Assembly: GCA_023436885.1 (NCBI GenBank) | Contig: JAEZHI010000040.1 | Coordinates: 124,001 to 188,000 of the forward strand | DNA length: 64,000 nt | Reading direction: 5' to 3' | Source: Pseudomonadota bacterium | GTDB taxonomy: Bacteria > Pseudomonadota > Alphaproteobacteria > Rhizobiales > Pleomorphomonadaceae | In this document: positions 54,696 through 63,227 of the stretch, piece after piece | Position numbering within the stretch: position 1 is the first letter of the stretch | How the letters are laid out: every line of letters starts with the position of its first letter | Position numbers and translations under genes: made by a program | The notes under the pieces: model-generated | What the model was told of the DNA's origin: nothing | What the model saw: only the letters and a program-made list of their open reading frames with translations | Databases searched by the model: none

Positions 54696-56351
54696 TTACC
54701 GCGTCAGCGGCTTGTACTTGACACGATGCGGGTTGACTGAGTCAGCACCAAGGCGGCGCTTCTTGTCTTCCTCGTAGGCTTCGAAGTTGCCTTCGAACCA
54801 CTCCACGTGGCTGTCACCTTCAAACGCCAATATATGCGTGGCGAGGCGATCGAGGAACATGCGATCGTGGGAGATGATAACGGCGCAACCGGCGAAATCC
54901 TCCAGCGCGTCCTCAAGGGCGGCCAGGGTTTCGGTGTCGAGGTCGTTGGTCGGTTCGTCGAGCAGCAGCACGTTGGAGCCCGACTTGATCATCTTGGCCA
55001 TGTGCACGCGGTTGCGCTGGCCGCCTGAGAGCGACCCCACCTTCTGCTGCTGGTCGCCGCCCTTGAAGTTGAACGACGAGCAGTAGGCGCGCGAGTTCAC
55101 TTCCTTCTTGCCGAGGTAGATCACGTCGGCGCCGCCAGAGATTTCCTCCCAGACGGTCTTGTTGGGATCGAGCGCGTCGCGGCTCTGGTCGACATAGCCG
55201 AGCTTCACCGTCTCGCCGACCGAGATCGAGCCGGCATCCGGTGTCTCCTGGCCGGTGATCATGCGGAACAGCGTCGTCTTGCCGGCGCCGTTCGGGCCGA
55301 TGATGCCGACGATGCCGCCCGGCGGCAGCGAGAACGACAGGTCCTCGATGAGCAGGCGATCGCCATAGCCCTTGGAGAGACCCTCGACCTTGATGACGTT
55401 GTCGCCGAGGCGCGGACCGGGCGGAATGACGATCTGCGCGTTGGTGACCGTCTGCCGCTCTTCGTTGCGCTTCAGCAGCTCATCGTAGGACTTGATACGC
55501 GCCTTCGACTTGGCCTGACGGGCCTTCGGGCTGGCGCCAATCCACTCGCGCTCGCGCTCAAGAGCGCGCTGCTGGGCGGCGGCCTCACGGCCTTCCTGCT
55601 CGAGGCGCTTGGCCTTGGCGGTCAGGTAGGCCGAATAGTTGCCCTCGTAGGGAATGCCGCGACCACGGTCGAGCTCGAGAATCCAGCCGGTGACATTGTC
55701 GAGGAAGTAGCGATCGTGGGTGACGATCAGGACGGCGCCGGGAAACTCGCGCAGATGTTTTTCCAGCCAGGCGACCGACTCGGCGTCGAGATGGTTGGTC
55801 GGCTCGTCGAGCAGCAGCAGGTCGTGATTTTCCAGCAGCAACTTGGCGAGAGCCACGCGGCGGCGCTCGCCACCCGAGAGTTTCGTGACGTCGGCGTCGC
55901 CCGGCGGGCAGCGCAGCGCATCCATGGCCATCTCGACCTTGCTGTCGAGATCCCAGAGATTCTTGGCGTCGATGATGTCCTGAATCTTGGTGGCCTTCTC
56001 GGCGTTCTCTTCCGAGTAGTCCATCATAAGTTCATTGTATTCGTCGATCAGCGCCTTGTCCTTGGCGACGCCCAGCATGACGTTGCCGAACACGTCGAGG
56101 GTAGGATCGAGCTGCGGTTCCTGCGACAGGTAGCCGACCGTGGCGCCCTTGGCGAGCCAGGCTTCGCCGGTGAACTCCTTGTCGAGTCCGGCCATGATCT
56201 TCAGAAGCGTCGACTTACCCGAACCGTTCGGACCGAGCACGCCGATCTTGGCGTCCGGGTAGAACTGCAAGTGGATGTTATCGAGAACTTTCTTGCCACC
56301 GCCATAAGACTTGGTGGTGCCGTGCATGTAGTAGATGAACTCGCGCGCCAT
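54696..56351 (-). CDS. ettA: Energy-dependent translational throttle ABC-F protein (551 aa)
   Basis: Cytosolic ABC-F ATPase that binds the ribosomal E-site and gates entry to elongation according to ATP/ADP. Two ABC modules: first Walker A GPNGSGKSTLLKI, signature LSGGERRRVALAKLLL, Walker B LLLLDEPTNHLDAESVAWLE; second Walker A GPNGAGKTTLFRM, signature LSGGQRNRVHMAK, Walker B LLLDEPTNDLD. The EttA arm and inter-domain linker (EREREWIGASPKARQAKSKARIKSYDELL) are diagnostic. Length is normal. It is divergent from the cold-shock gene. Confidence 0.97.
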   Translation of the reverse strand: MAREFIYYMHGTTKSYGGGKKVLDNIHLQFYPDAKIGVLGPNGSGKSTLLKIMAGLDKEFTGEAWLAKGATVGYLSQEPQLDPTLDVFGNVMLGVAKDKALIDEYNELMMDYSEENAEKATKIQDIIDAKNLWDLDSKVEMAMDALRCPPGDADVTKLSGGERRRVALAKLLLENHDLLLLDEPTNHLDAESVAWLEKHLREFPGAVLIVTHDRYFLDNVTGWILELDRGRGIPYEGNYSAYLTAKAKRLEQEGREAAAQQRALEREREWIGASPKARQAKSKARIKSYDELLKRNEERQTVTNAQIVIPPGPRLGDNVIKVEGLSKGYGDRLLIEDLSFSLPPGGIVGIIGPNGAGKTTLFRMITGQETPDAGSISVGETVKLGYVDQSRDALDPNKTVWEEISGGADVIYLGKKEVNSRAYCSSFNFKGGDQQQKVGSLSGGQRNRVHMAKMIKSGSNVLLLDEPTNDLDTETLAALEDALEDFAGCAVIISHDRMFLDRLATHILAFEGDSHVEWFEGNFEAYEEDKKRRLGADSVNPHRVKYKPLTR

Positions 56352-56741
56352 GGCGTGTCGACCTTCCGGTGAGCGGGTTTGCGTTTGGCCGGAGTTCTAG
56401 AGCATCCGCCCCCGGAAGGGAAAGCAAAAATGCGGACATCGACACGCCGCAGGATTCCACGCAGCTCCTTCACGCAAGGCGATGTTCAGCTCAAATTAAA
56501 CCAAGTTTTTCTCATCGATTGGTCCGATTGAAAAAACAAAAATGTCCGACCGAAGAAATAAACATTGACGATCCGAGCCAAAATCTCTATTCGATGACCC
56601 ATCGATATTTTCTTGCCGAGCTTTGGTTACGACGCGTTTGGCACCGCGTTTTGAGCGAATCCTCCCTTTAAAGCATCGTTACCACCTTCCGCGGCGCTCA
56701 TGCGCCGGCGGGTTCTCATTCATGCTAGGAAAGGGTTCATC
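56352..56741 (+). promoter_or_regulatory. Divergent ettA/cold-shock region with long cold-shock leader
   Basis: 390 bases without a credible gene. -35 TTGACG (56565-56570), 17-base spacer and -10 TATTCG (56588-56593) would give a leader of about 140 bases for the cold-shock gene, as usual for cspA-type thermosensing leaders. The AT-rich stretch at 56500-56560 lies upstream of this promoter. A plus-strand frame around 56369-56671 has no protein-like features. Confidence 0.5.
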
Positions 56742-56951
56742 ATGACCACTGGCACAGTCAAATGGTTCAACTCCACCAAGGGTTTCGGTTTCATTCAGCC
56801 TGACAATGGCGGTCCGGACGCCTTCGTCCACATCTCGGCCGTCGAGCGCGCCGGCATGCGCGAAATCGTCGAAGGCCAGAAGCTCAGCTACGAGCTCGAG
56901 ACCGACAGGCGCACGGGCAAGCAGTCGGCCGGCAACCTGCAGGCTGCCTGA
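56742..56951 (+). CDS. Cold-shock domain protein (69 aa)
   Basis: Single OB-fold nucleic-acid-binding protein. RNP1 GFGFIQP and RNP2 AFVHISAVE are intact within TGTVKWFNSTKGFGFIQPDN. ATG 56742 has AGGAAAGGG upstream. It acts as an RNA chaperone. It is followed by a terminator and by two small helical proteins read in the same direction. Confidence 0.96.
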   Translation: MTTGTVKWFNSTKGFGFIQPDNGGPDAFVHISAVERAGMREIVEGQKLSYELETDRRTGKQSAGNLQAA

Positions 56952-57024
56952 CGAGAGCCTGCTCTCCCTGCCCCGCTCGTCGCGAGTATGCCGCGGCCTT
57001 GTGTGCCGGGAGTGCAACACCAAG

Positions 57025-57052
57025 AGGTCAGGCGGATTGCCTGGCCTTTTTT
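57025..57052 (+). terminator. Terminator of the cold-shock gene
   Basis: AGGTCAGGC (57025-57033), loop GGATT, GCCTGGCCT (57039-57047), then a run of six T from 57047. A strong factor-independent terminator. Confidence 0.85.
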
Positions 57053-57071
57053 ATTTGGCACGAGGACTTCC

Positions 57072-57296
57072 ATGTCTGAGCAATATAGCAAGTCGCGCCA
57101 ACAGGCCGAGATCGCCTTCGGCAAGACCCAATCCCAATTTTTCGCGCGCGGTCAGGCCTTCGAGGAACTCGACTCGATCACGGCCGCCCGCAACGAAAAG
57201 ACGGCGCGCCTGCGCGAGGCCCGCCTCGCCAAGGAAGCTGAGGACAGCCTCGCCTTGGCCATAAAGCCGGTGCAGAAGCGGCCCGGCAGATCCTGA
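57072..57296 (+). CDS. Small charged helical protein (74 aa)
   Basis: MSEQYSKSRQQAEIAFGKTQSQFF is followed by a helical, Arg/Lys/Glu/Ala-rich stretch (ITAARNEKTARLREARLAKEAED). No signal or membrane segment. Not recognised as a named domain, but a protein of this kind often follows csp genes and precedes DUF6481 genes in Rhizobiales. It sits 20 bases beyond the csp terminator, so it depends on read-through or its own promoter. Confidence 0.75.
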   Translation: MSEQYSKSRQQAEIAFGKTQSQFFARGQAFEELDSITAARNEKTARLREARLAKEAEDSLALAIKPVQKRPGRS

Positions 57297-57327
57297 CTGC
57301 AACCAACCTGACAACAGGACAAGAGAT

Positions 57328-57711
57328 TTGAAAGCTATCAAGAACAAAGACTTGAACGACCGTCGCAACTCCGCGAAGGACGCCAAGGCCGCCCAGCTCG
57401 AAGCCTATCGCGCCGCCATAGCGGCCGCCGCGCCTCAGCGCGAAGCCAAGCAGGCCGAACGTATCGCCATCGCCGAAGCGCGGGAAGCGCGCCGCGCCGA
57501 GCGCGAGCGGATCAAGCTCGAAGAACAGAATCGCATTGCCGCCGAGGCGGCCGAGCGTGAAGCGGCCATCGCCGCCGCCGCGCGGGCCGAAGCCGAAGAG
57601 CGCGAAGCCGCCAACAAGGCCCGCATCGCCCGCGTCTTCGAAGACGAAGCCGCCCGCAAGGCCGAACGCGACCGGCGCTATGCAGCCCGCAAGGCGCGCA
57701 AGGCTGGGTAA
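57328..57711 (+). CDS. DUF6481-like coiled-coil protein (127 aa)
   Basis: An almost uninterrupted alpha-helical, Ala/Arg/Glu-rich sequence (LNDRRNSAKDAKAAQLEAYRAA... AEEREAANKARIARVFEDEAARKAERDRRYAARK). It belongs to the DUF6481-type small basic coiled-coil proteins found near cold-shock genes. Function unknown; RNA or nucleoid association would suit its charge. TTG 57328 is the start, with AGGACAAGAG upstream. A convergent terminator follows. Confidence 0.72.
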   Translation: MKAIKNKDLNDRRNSAKDAKAAQLEAYRAAIAAAAPQREAKQAERIAIAEAREARRAERERIKLEEQNRIAAEAAEREAAIAAAARAEAEEREAANKARIARVFEDEAARKAERDRRYAARKARKAG

Positions 57712-57720
57712 AAAGGCCCG

Positions 57721-57745
57721 CCCGAAAAGTCACGGGCTTTTCGGG
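57721..57745. terminator. Convergent terminator
   Basis: CCCGAAAAG (57721-57729) and CTTTTCGGG (57737-57745) form a perfect 9-bp stem between the DUF6481-like gene (+) and the GntR gene (-). Confidence 0.65.
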
Positions 57746-57752
57746 CCACCGC

Positions 57753-58448
57753 CTACCCTTGCAGGATATCCGCCAGAGAAGCGCTGCTTTCCTCGCTCTC
57801 GGACAGATCGAGTTCCGCCTCGATTTCCTTGAGATGGTCGACCATCAGCGCCTTGGCGCGCACGGCATCGCCGCTGACGATGGCATCGGTGATGAGACGA
57901 TGGTGGTCGACGCCGCAGAAGTGAACGCGGTGGCGGCGGTAGAGCAGGATGGTCAGCGAGGTGCGGGCCACCAGCTCGCGCAGCAGATTGTAGTAGAGCT
58001 CGTGGTCGGCCATCTCGGCCACCAGCAGATGATATTCGCCCGACAGGCGGATAGCCGCCCGATGGTCGCCACGCGCTTCGGCGTCGGCCTCGGCGGTGAG
58101 TTGATCGTCAAGGCGCGTCCGCCAGGTCTCCGACCGCGCCTTGACCGCCCGCTCGACGATGGCGCCCTCGATCAGGCAGCGTGCCTCGAAGGTCTCGCGT
58201 GCCTCGCGCGGCGACGGACTGGCGACGAAGGCCCCCCGGTTCTTTTCGATCTCGACGATGCCCTCGTGGGCGAGCTGTTGCAGCGCCGCCCGCACCAGCG
58301 TGCGCGAGGCGTCGTAGATCTGGCCGATCTCATCCTCGCCGAGCTTGGTGCCCGGCAATAGACGATGTTCAAGGATGGCCAGCAACAGACCGTTGCGGAT
58401 GCGGGAAACGCGATCGGGCGCGCCGTTCAACGACGTATCTGTTGCCAT
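57753..58448 (-). CDS. GntR-family (FCD) regulator of the hydantoin-type ABC operon (231 aa)
   Basis: Winged HTH RIRNGLLLAILEHRLLPGTKLGEDEIGQIYDASRTLVRAALQQLAHEGIVEI followed by an FCD effector domain (ARCLIEGAIVERAVKAR, GEYHLLVAEMADHELY, VDHHRLITDAI with metal-type His residues). ATG 58448 has AGGA five bases upstream and is preferred over 58460. It is divergent from the ABC operon with a 317-base shared region carrying a GTATAC element and an inverted repeat, and probably controls it. Confidence 0.9.
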   Translation of the reverse strand: MATDTSLNGAPDRVSRIRNGLLLAILEHRLLPGTKLGEDEIGQIYDASRTLVRAALQQLAHEGIVEIEKNRGAFVASPSPREARETFEARCLIEGAIVERAVKARSETWRTRLDDQLTAEADAEARGDHRAAIRLSGEYHLLVAEMADHELYYNLLRELVARTSLTILLYRRHRVHFCGVDHHRLITDAIVSGDAVRAKALMVDHLKEIEAELDLSESEESSASLADILQG

Positions 58449-58765
58449 GATTCCTGACATGCGGAGGGCCGCGGCGCGGCTCGAGTAGCTACGATGATAA
58501 CCAACCAGATCGCATCCCTCAAACGAGATTTTTGTATACGATCATGTTTATCATGTATCCAATCTGCCGAGAAATCGGGCGAAAATTGTTAATGTGACCA
58601 AATTCTAGTCAAAATACGTACACCGACCGAGAAACAACAAGCAACTGAATTATCTTTGTTTTTTCTTCGAAAACTACGTCCGGAACACTGGCACGGCTCT
58701 TGCGAAATCGTAAACACTGCTCCGCCGAGCAGCCATATCGCGCCAGCATCAAGCCAGGGGGTCAG
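58449..58765. promoter_or_regulatory. Divergent regulatory region with candidate GntR operator
   Basis: AT-rich 317 bases without a gene. GTATAC (58534-58539), followed directly by GATCATG...CATGTATC (58540-58559), is a candidate FCD-regulator site. The sigma-54 promoter is listed separately. The stretch 58560-58680 shows no further element. Confidence 0.5.
58689..58703 (+). promoter_or_regulatory. Sigma-54 promoter of the ABC/racemase operon
   Basis: TGGCACGGCTCTTGC fits the -24/-12 consensus TGGCACG-N4-TTGC exactly. Transcription would start near 58715, about 50 bases before ATG 58766. Sigma-54 is typically used for nitrogen-scavenging genes under NtrC. Confidence 0.75.
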
Positions 58766-59749
58766 ATGCCGAATCCAGCCGCGCTCGAATTGGTGGCCTT
58801 GTCCAAACGCTACGGCGCAACCACCGCCGTCGACACCATCAACCTGCGCATCGCCGCCGGCACCTATTGCTGCCTTCTCGGACCGTCGGGCTGCGGCAAG
58901 TCGTCAACGCTGCGCATGATTGCCGGCCACGAGGCGGCAAGCGACGGCGACATCCTCCTCGGCAACCAGAACGTAACCGACCTGCCGCCCGCCCGGCGCG
59001 GCACGGCCATGATGTTCCAGTCCTACGCGCTGTTTCCCCACCTTACCGTGCTCGACAATGTCGCCTTTGCCCTGAAGATGCGTGGCGTCGACAAGATCGA
59101 GCGACGCAGCCGGGCATCCGAACTGCTCGATCTCGTGGCCATGACACCCTACGCGGGGCGCCTGCCGACTCAGCTCTCCGGCGGCCAGCAGCAGCGCGTG
59201 GCGCTCGCCCGAGCGCTCATCACGGAGCCACAGATCCTGCTGCTCGACGAGCCGCTGTCGGCGCTCGATCCCTTCCTGCGCATCAAGATGCGCGCCGAAC
59301 TGAAGCGCCTGCAGCGCGAACTCGGCATCACCTTCATCCACGTCACCCACGGCCAGGAAGAGGCCATGGCGTTGGCCGATCTCGTGGTGCTGATGAACGG
59401 CGGCCGGATCGAGCAGATGGGCAGCCCGCGCGAGGTGTTCAACCAGCCGCGCACCGCCTTCGTCGCCCGCTTCATCGGCGGTCACAACGTCATTGAAACA
59501 AGCGACCGCGCCATCGCCGTGCGCGCCGACAAACTCACGCTGCAGCATGGTCAGGCTGGGTCGGGCATCATCGGCACCGTCACCGACGTCGAATACCAGG
59601 GCACCTTCGTGCAGGTGACCGTCAAGAGCGAAGCCGGCGAGGAACTGATCGCCCATCTTGGCGAAGCCGCCTTCGACGCCCTGCCGGTCAGCGTCGGCGA
59701 CAACGTCACCGCGACTTGGGACAGCACCCAGGCGCACGTTCTCGAATAG
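58766..59749 (+). CDS. ABC transporter ATP-binding protein, PotA-like (327 aa)
   Basis: Walker A LGPSGCGKSSTLRM, Q-loop MFQSYALFPHLTV, signature LSGGQQQRVALARAL, Walker B ILLLDEPLSALDPF and H-loop FIHVTHGQEEA (D of the usual HD replaced by G). A short TOBE domain follows (TLQHGQAGSGIIGTVTDVEYQGTFVQV). The layout and partners are of the PotABCD/polyamine-opine type. ATG 58766 has AGGGGGTCAG upstream. A small hairpin (59755-59776) lies before the binding-protein gene. Confidence 0.94.
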   Translation: MPNPAALELVALSKRYGATTAVDTINLRIAAGTYCCLLGPSGCGKSSTLRMIAGHEAASDGDILLGNQNVTDLPPARRGTAMMFQSYALFPHLTVLDNVAFALKMRGVDKIERRSRASELLDLVAMTPYAGRLPTQLSGGQQQRVALARALITEPQILLLDEPLSALDPFLRIKMRAELKRLQRELGITFIHVTHGQEEAMALADLVVLMNGGRIEQMGSPREVFNQPRTAFVARFIGGHNVIETSDRAIAVRADKLTLQHGQAGSGIIGTVTDVEYQGTFVQVTVKSEAGEELIAHLGEAAFDALPVSVGDNVTATWDSTQAHVLE

Positions 59750-59754
59750 CACGT

Positions 59755-59776
59755 CCGGGCGGCAGTCGCCGCCTGG
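59755..59776 (+). other. Intercistronic stem-loop after the ATPase gene
   Basis: CCGGGCGGC (59755-59763), loop AGTC, GCCGCCTGG (59768-59776): 9 pairs including one G-U, within 165 bases of non-coding sequence between ATPase and binding-protein genes. The rest of this gap shows only the ribosome site AGAGGGGAGAA. Confidence 0.5.
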
Positions 59777-59914
59777 CAGGAATTCCCTGTTTCGAAGCGC
59801 GAACGACGACTTGCGGATCAGGGATCGGACTACTCGGCAGCTCAGGGAATGGCTGCCGGATGGCCGGACACTGCCGACCTCCGACGAGGCGGCTCAGAGG
59901 GGAGAACACGAACT

Positions 59915-61210
59915 ATGTCTGAGACCACGACCACGCTTTCCTCCGGCCTCAGCCGCCGGTCGCTGCTCAAGGGCGCCGCCGGCGTTGCCGGCCTCGCCGC
60001 CGGCTCGGGAGTCATCACCGGCTTCCCCTATGTGAAGGCCTCGGAAGAGAAGGTGCTGCGCTACCTCGGCACCGCCGTCAACGAGGGTGATGCCATCTCC
60101 AAGAAGTGCTTCGAGGATACCGGCATCAAGATCCAGTACATCACCGCCACCACCGACGACGTGACCAAGCGCGTGATGACCCAGCCCAACAGCTTCGACG
60201 TGCTCGATACCGAGTATTTCAGCCTGAAGAAGCTGGTGCCGTCGAACAACATCCTGCCGCTCGACGCCAAGAAGATCAAAGAGTTCGACAACATCACCCC
60301 GGTGTTCACCAAGGGCGAGCTGCCCAACGGCAAGAAGATTGGCAGCCAGGGCACGGCGCCGTGGAAGGTGCTCTATCTTGAAGGCCCGGATTCCGACGTC
60401 TTCGCCAAGTCGGCGACCGAATGGGTCACGCTCATCCCCACCGTCTACAACGCCGATACGCTGGGCATCCGCCCCGACCTGATCAAGCGGCCGATCACCA
60501 GTTGGGCCGAGTTGCTCAACCCCGAGTTCAAGGGCAAGGCATCGATCCTCAACATCCCGTCGATCGGCATCATGGACGCCGCCATGGTGATCGAGGCGAC
60601 CGGCCAGTACAAGTATCCCGACAAGGGCAACATGACCAAGGCCGAGATCGACCTGACCATGAAGATCATGACGGAGGCCAAGAAAGCCGGCCAGTTCCGC
60701 GCCTTCTGGAAGGACTTCAACGAGAGCGTCAACCTGATGAGCTCGGGCGAAACAGTCATCCAGTCCATGTGGTCGCCGGCCGTCACCAAGGTGCGCTCCA
60801 TGGGCATCCCCTGCGTGTTCCAGCCGCTCAAGGAAGGCTACCGCTCCTGGGCCTCGGGCTTCTGCATGTCCAAGGGCGTCAAGGGCAAGAAACAGGAATG
60901 GGCCTACGAGTTCATCAACTGGTTCCTGTCGGGCTTCGCCGGCGGCTACCTCAACCGCCAGGGCTACTATTCGGCCGTCCTCTCCACCGCCAAGGCCAAC
61001 ATGGAGCCCTACGAGTGGGCCTACTGGATGGAAGGCAAGCCGGCCGAAAAGGACATCAAGGGTCCCGACGGCACGTTGCTCGAAAAGGCCGGCGCCGTGC
61101 GTGATGGCGGCTCCTACGACGACCGCATGGGCAACGTCGCTTGCTGGAACTCCATCATGGACGAGAACGACTATATGGTGCGCAAGTGGAACGAGTTCAT
61201 TGCCGCTTGA
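59915..61210 (+). CDS. ABC transporter substrate-binding protein, PotD-like, Tat-exported (431 aa)
   Basis: Twin-arginine signal SRRSLLKGAAGVAGLAAGSGV shows export by Tat, as common for PotD-type proteins. The mature part starts near EEKVLRYLGTAVNEGDA. SFDVLDTEYFSLKKL, GTAPWKVLYLEGPD, YNADTLGIRPDL, SWAELLNPEFKGKASILN and SPAVTKVRSMG are typical of the family 1 spermidine/putrescine-like group. ATG 59915 has AGAGGGGAGAA upstream. The ligand is probably a small nitrogenous compound, given the racemase encoded last in the operon. Confidence 0.93.
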   Translation: MSETTTTLSSGLSRRSLLKGAAGVAGLAAGSGVITGFPYVKASEEKVLRYLGTAVNEGDAISKKCFEDTGIKIQYITATTDDVTKRVMTQPNSFDVLDTEYFSLKKLVPSNNILPLDAKKIKEFDNITPVFTKGELPNGKKIGSQGTAPWKVLYLEGPDSDVFAKSATEWVTLIPTVYNADTLGIRPDLIKRPITSWAELLNPEFKGKASILNIPSIGIMDAAMVIEATGQYKYPDKGNMTKAEIDLTMKIMTEAKKAGQFRAFWKDFNESVNLMSSGETVIQSMWSPAVTKVRSMGIPCVFQPLKEGYRSWASGFCMSKGVKGKKQEWAYEFINWFLSGFAGGYLNRQGYYSAVLSTAKANMEPYEWAYWMEGKPAEKDIKGPDGTLLEKAGAVRDGGSYDDRMGNVACWNSIMDENDYMVRKWNEFIAA

Positions 61211-61215
61211 GCCTA

Positions 61216-61343
61216 GCTTGAAACCCTACTGGGGCGGACATCTGACTTAGTGTTCTGCGCTTCCGGTGCTCACGGGCCTTAAGCCCGCTCCGCTCCGGTT
61301 CTCGAACCCGTCGCCATCTGCCACGCCCCAGCGAGTTTCAAGC
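61216..61343. repeat. 128-base element bounded by inverted repeats between binding-protein and permease genes
   Basis: Left arm GCTTGAAAC-ccta-CTGGGGCG (61216-61236) is matched by CGCCCCAG-cga-GTTTCAAGC (61324-61343). The interior holds further small stems, including GGGC/GCCC and GGTT/AACC, and a reading frame that runs into the permease but is not protein-like. It resembles an intergenic repeat or miniature insertion placed five bases after the binding-protein stop, without coding function of its own. Confidence 0.6.
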
Positions 61344-61430
61344 CAGGCTCTCAGGTCGAGTCTCGCCCGGTTCCTCCCCTCCCCGGGTGGGAGGAGCCCT
61401 CCGACCATCCCATCGACGAAAGCGCCGCCC

Positions 61431-62318
61431 ATGCAGGAAAGCTCGGCCCGATCCACCTTCATAGCCTGGCTGCAAGCCGGCCCGATGGCGCTGGTTTTCT
61501 TCGCCTTCTTCGTGCTGCCATTGGTGTTCGTCGTCATCGTCAGCTTCTGGGATTACAACGACTACCAGATGCTGCCGATGTTCTCTGGGCGCGGTTATAC
61601 CGACAGCTTCGAGGGTTGCCTTGCCGAGTTGCCCAACCTCTGCACCATCGGCAAGACCTACCTGCAAACCCTGAAGTTCTGCGCCATCGTCTGGGCCGCA
61701 ACGCTGGTGATTGGCTTCACCGTCGCCTATTTCCTCGCCTTCGAGGTGAAGTCCAAGGAATGGCAGATCATCCTCAGCCTGATCTGCACCATCCCCTTCT
61801 GGACCTCCAACGTCATCCGCATGATCGCCTGGATCCCGCTGCTCGGCCGCAACGGGCTGGTCAACTCCTTCCTGCAAGCCATCGGCGCCATCAACGAGCC
61901 GCTCGACTGGTTGCTCTATTCCCAGTTCTCGGTGATCCTAGCCCTCATCCACCTGTTCACCTTCTTCATGGTGGTGCCGATCTTCAACTCGATGATCCGC
62001 ATCGATCGCTCGCTGATCGAAGCGGCCTATGACGCCGGCGCCAGCGGGTGGCAGACGCTGTGGAACGTCATCGTGCCGCTCTGCAAGCCCGGCATCGTCA
62101 TCGGCTCGATCTTCGTCATCACCATCGTCATGGGCGATTTCGTTACCGTCGGCGTGATGGGCGGCCAGCAGATCGCCTCGGCCGGCAAGATCATCCAGAC
62201 CCGGCTCGACGCCCTGCAATTCCCGGCCGCCGCCGCCAACGCGGTGATCCTTCTAGGCGTCACCTTCCTGATCATCGCCGCGCTGACCAAGCTCGTCGAC
62301 ATCCGCAAGGAGCTCTGA
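61431..62318 (+). CDS. ABC transporter permease, PotB-like (295 aa)
   Basis: Six predicted helices, the first in AGPMALVFFAFFVLPLVFVVIVSFW. The EAA loop reads IEAAYDAGASGWQTLWNVIVPLCKPGI, canonical for PotB-type proteins. ATG 61431 (MQESSARSTF) is chosen because the preceding in-frame stretch belongs to the repeat element and is not permease-like. The next permease starts two bases after its stop. Confidence 0.93.
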   Translation: MQESSARSTFIAWLQAGPMALVFFAFFVLPLVFVVIVSFWDYNDYQMLPMFSGRGYTDSFEGCLAELPNLCTIGKTYLQTLKFCAIVWAATLVIGFTVAYFLAFEVKSKEWQIILSLICTIPFWTSNVIRMIAWIPLLGRNGLVNSFLQAIGAINEPLDWLLYSQFSVILALIHLFTFFMVVPIFNSMIRIDRSLIEAAYDAGASGWQTLWNVIVPLCKPGIVIGSIFVITIVMGDFVTVGVMGGQQIASAGKIIQTRLDALQFPAAAANAVILLGVTFLIIAALTKLVDIRKEL

Positions 62319-62320
62319 CC

Positions 62321-63223
62321 ATGATCGAAGGACGCTCGAAAGCCTTCTGGTTCCTGGCCTTCTTCTTCGGCCTCTATGTGCTGTTCCTCTACGGCCCGAT
62401 GATCGCCATCTACATCCTGTCCTTCCAGGGACCGCAGGGCGGCCTCACCTTCCCGATGAACGGCGTGTCGCTCACCTGGTTCGCCAAGCTCTGGCAGGGC
62501 AACGGCATCATCGACATCGGCGCCTCCTTCACCCGTTCGCTCGGCCTCGGTGTTACGGTGATGGTTCTGACGGTGGTGATCTCGGTCTCCGCCGGCATGG
62601 CCTTCCGCCGCCGCTTCCGCGGCCAGGCGCTGCTGTTCTACATCGCCATCGCCAGCCTGATCGTGCCGTCGCTGATCACCTCGCTCGGCATCGCCCTGGA
62701 GTTCCGCCTGCTCGACGACTACATCATCAACCACTTCGGCGACTGGGGCCTGCAGGACATCGCCGACAACTGGCAGACGGCCATGGGGCTCTACACCTCT
62801 GGCCTCGGCGCCCACCTGACCTGGACGCTGCCCTTCGGCCTCCTCATCATGTTCGCCATCTTCAACCGCTTCGACCCGCGCCTCGAGGAAGCCGCCCGCG
62901 ACCTCGGCGCGACGCCCTGGCAGACCTTCCGCCATGTGGTGCTGCCGATCATCGCCCCCTCGGTGGTGGGTATCGGCCTGTTCGGCTTCACGCTGAGCTG
63001 GGACGAGCTCGCCCGTTCCAGCCAGGCGATCGGTCCGGTCAACACGCTGCCACTCGATCTCCAGGGCCTCACCACCACCGTCACCCAGCCCGACATCTAC
63101 GCCTTGGGCACGGTGATCTCAGTCGTTTCCTTCACGGTGATCTTCGTAGCCGTGCTGACCATCCGCGTCCTGCAGCGCCGGCAGGCTGCGCAAGGCTCGG
63201 ACGCCGGAAAGGGCATGGTGTGA
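62321..63223 (+). CDS. ABC transporter permease, PotC-like (300 aa)
   Basis: Six predicted helices from AFFFGLYVLFLYGPMIAIYILSFQ. The EAA loop LEEAARDLGATPWQTFRHVVLPIIAPSVV and the following FTLSWDELARS are PotC-type. The C-terminus is hydrophilic. It is followed after 4 bases by the racemase gene, which shows tight co-expression. Confidence 0.94.
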   Translation: MIEGRSKAFWFLAFFFGLYVLFLYGPMIAIYILSFQGPQGGLTFPMNGVSLTWFAKLWQGNGIIDIGASFTRSLGLGVTVMVLTVVISVSAGMAFRRRFRGQALLFYIAIASLIVPSLITSLGIALEFRLLDDYIINHFGDWGLQDIADNWQTAMGLYTSGLGAHLTWTLPFGLLIMFAIFNRFDPRLEEAARDLGATPWQTFRHVVLPIIAPSVVGIGLFGFTLSWDELARSSQAIGPVNTLPLDLQGLTTTVTQPDIYALGTVISVVSFTVIFVAVLTIRVLQRRQAAQGSDAGKGMV

Positions 63224-63227
63224 GCCG

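Noticed and set aside
56369..56671. 100-codon plus-strand frame upstream of the cold-shock gene
   Set aside because: It runs through the predicted promoter and leader, with no domain and no ribosome site.
57056..57071. Second sigma-54 promoter (TGGCACG before the 74-aa protein)
   Set aside because: The -12 element reads CTTC instead of TTGC.
61280..61325. tRNA-like arm (GGTT-CTCG-AACC) in the insert
   Set aside because: The loop does not match a T-loop and no acceptor or anticodon stem can be built.
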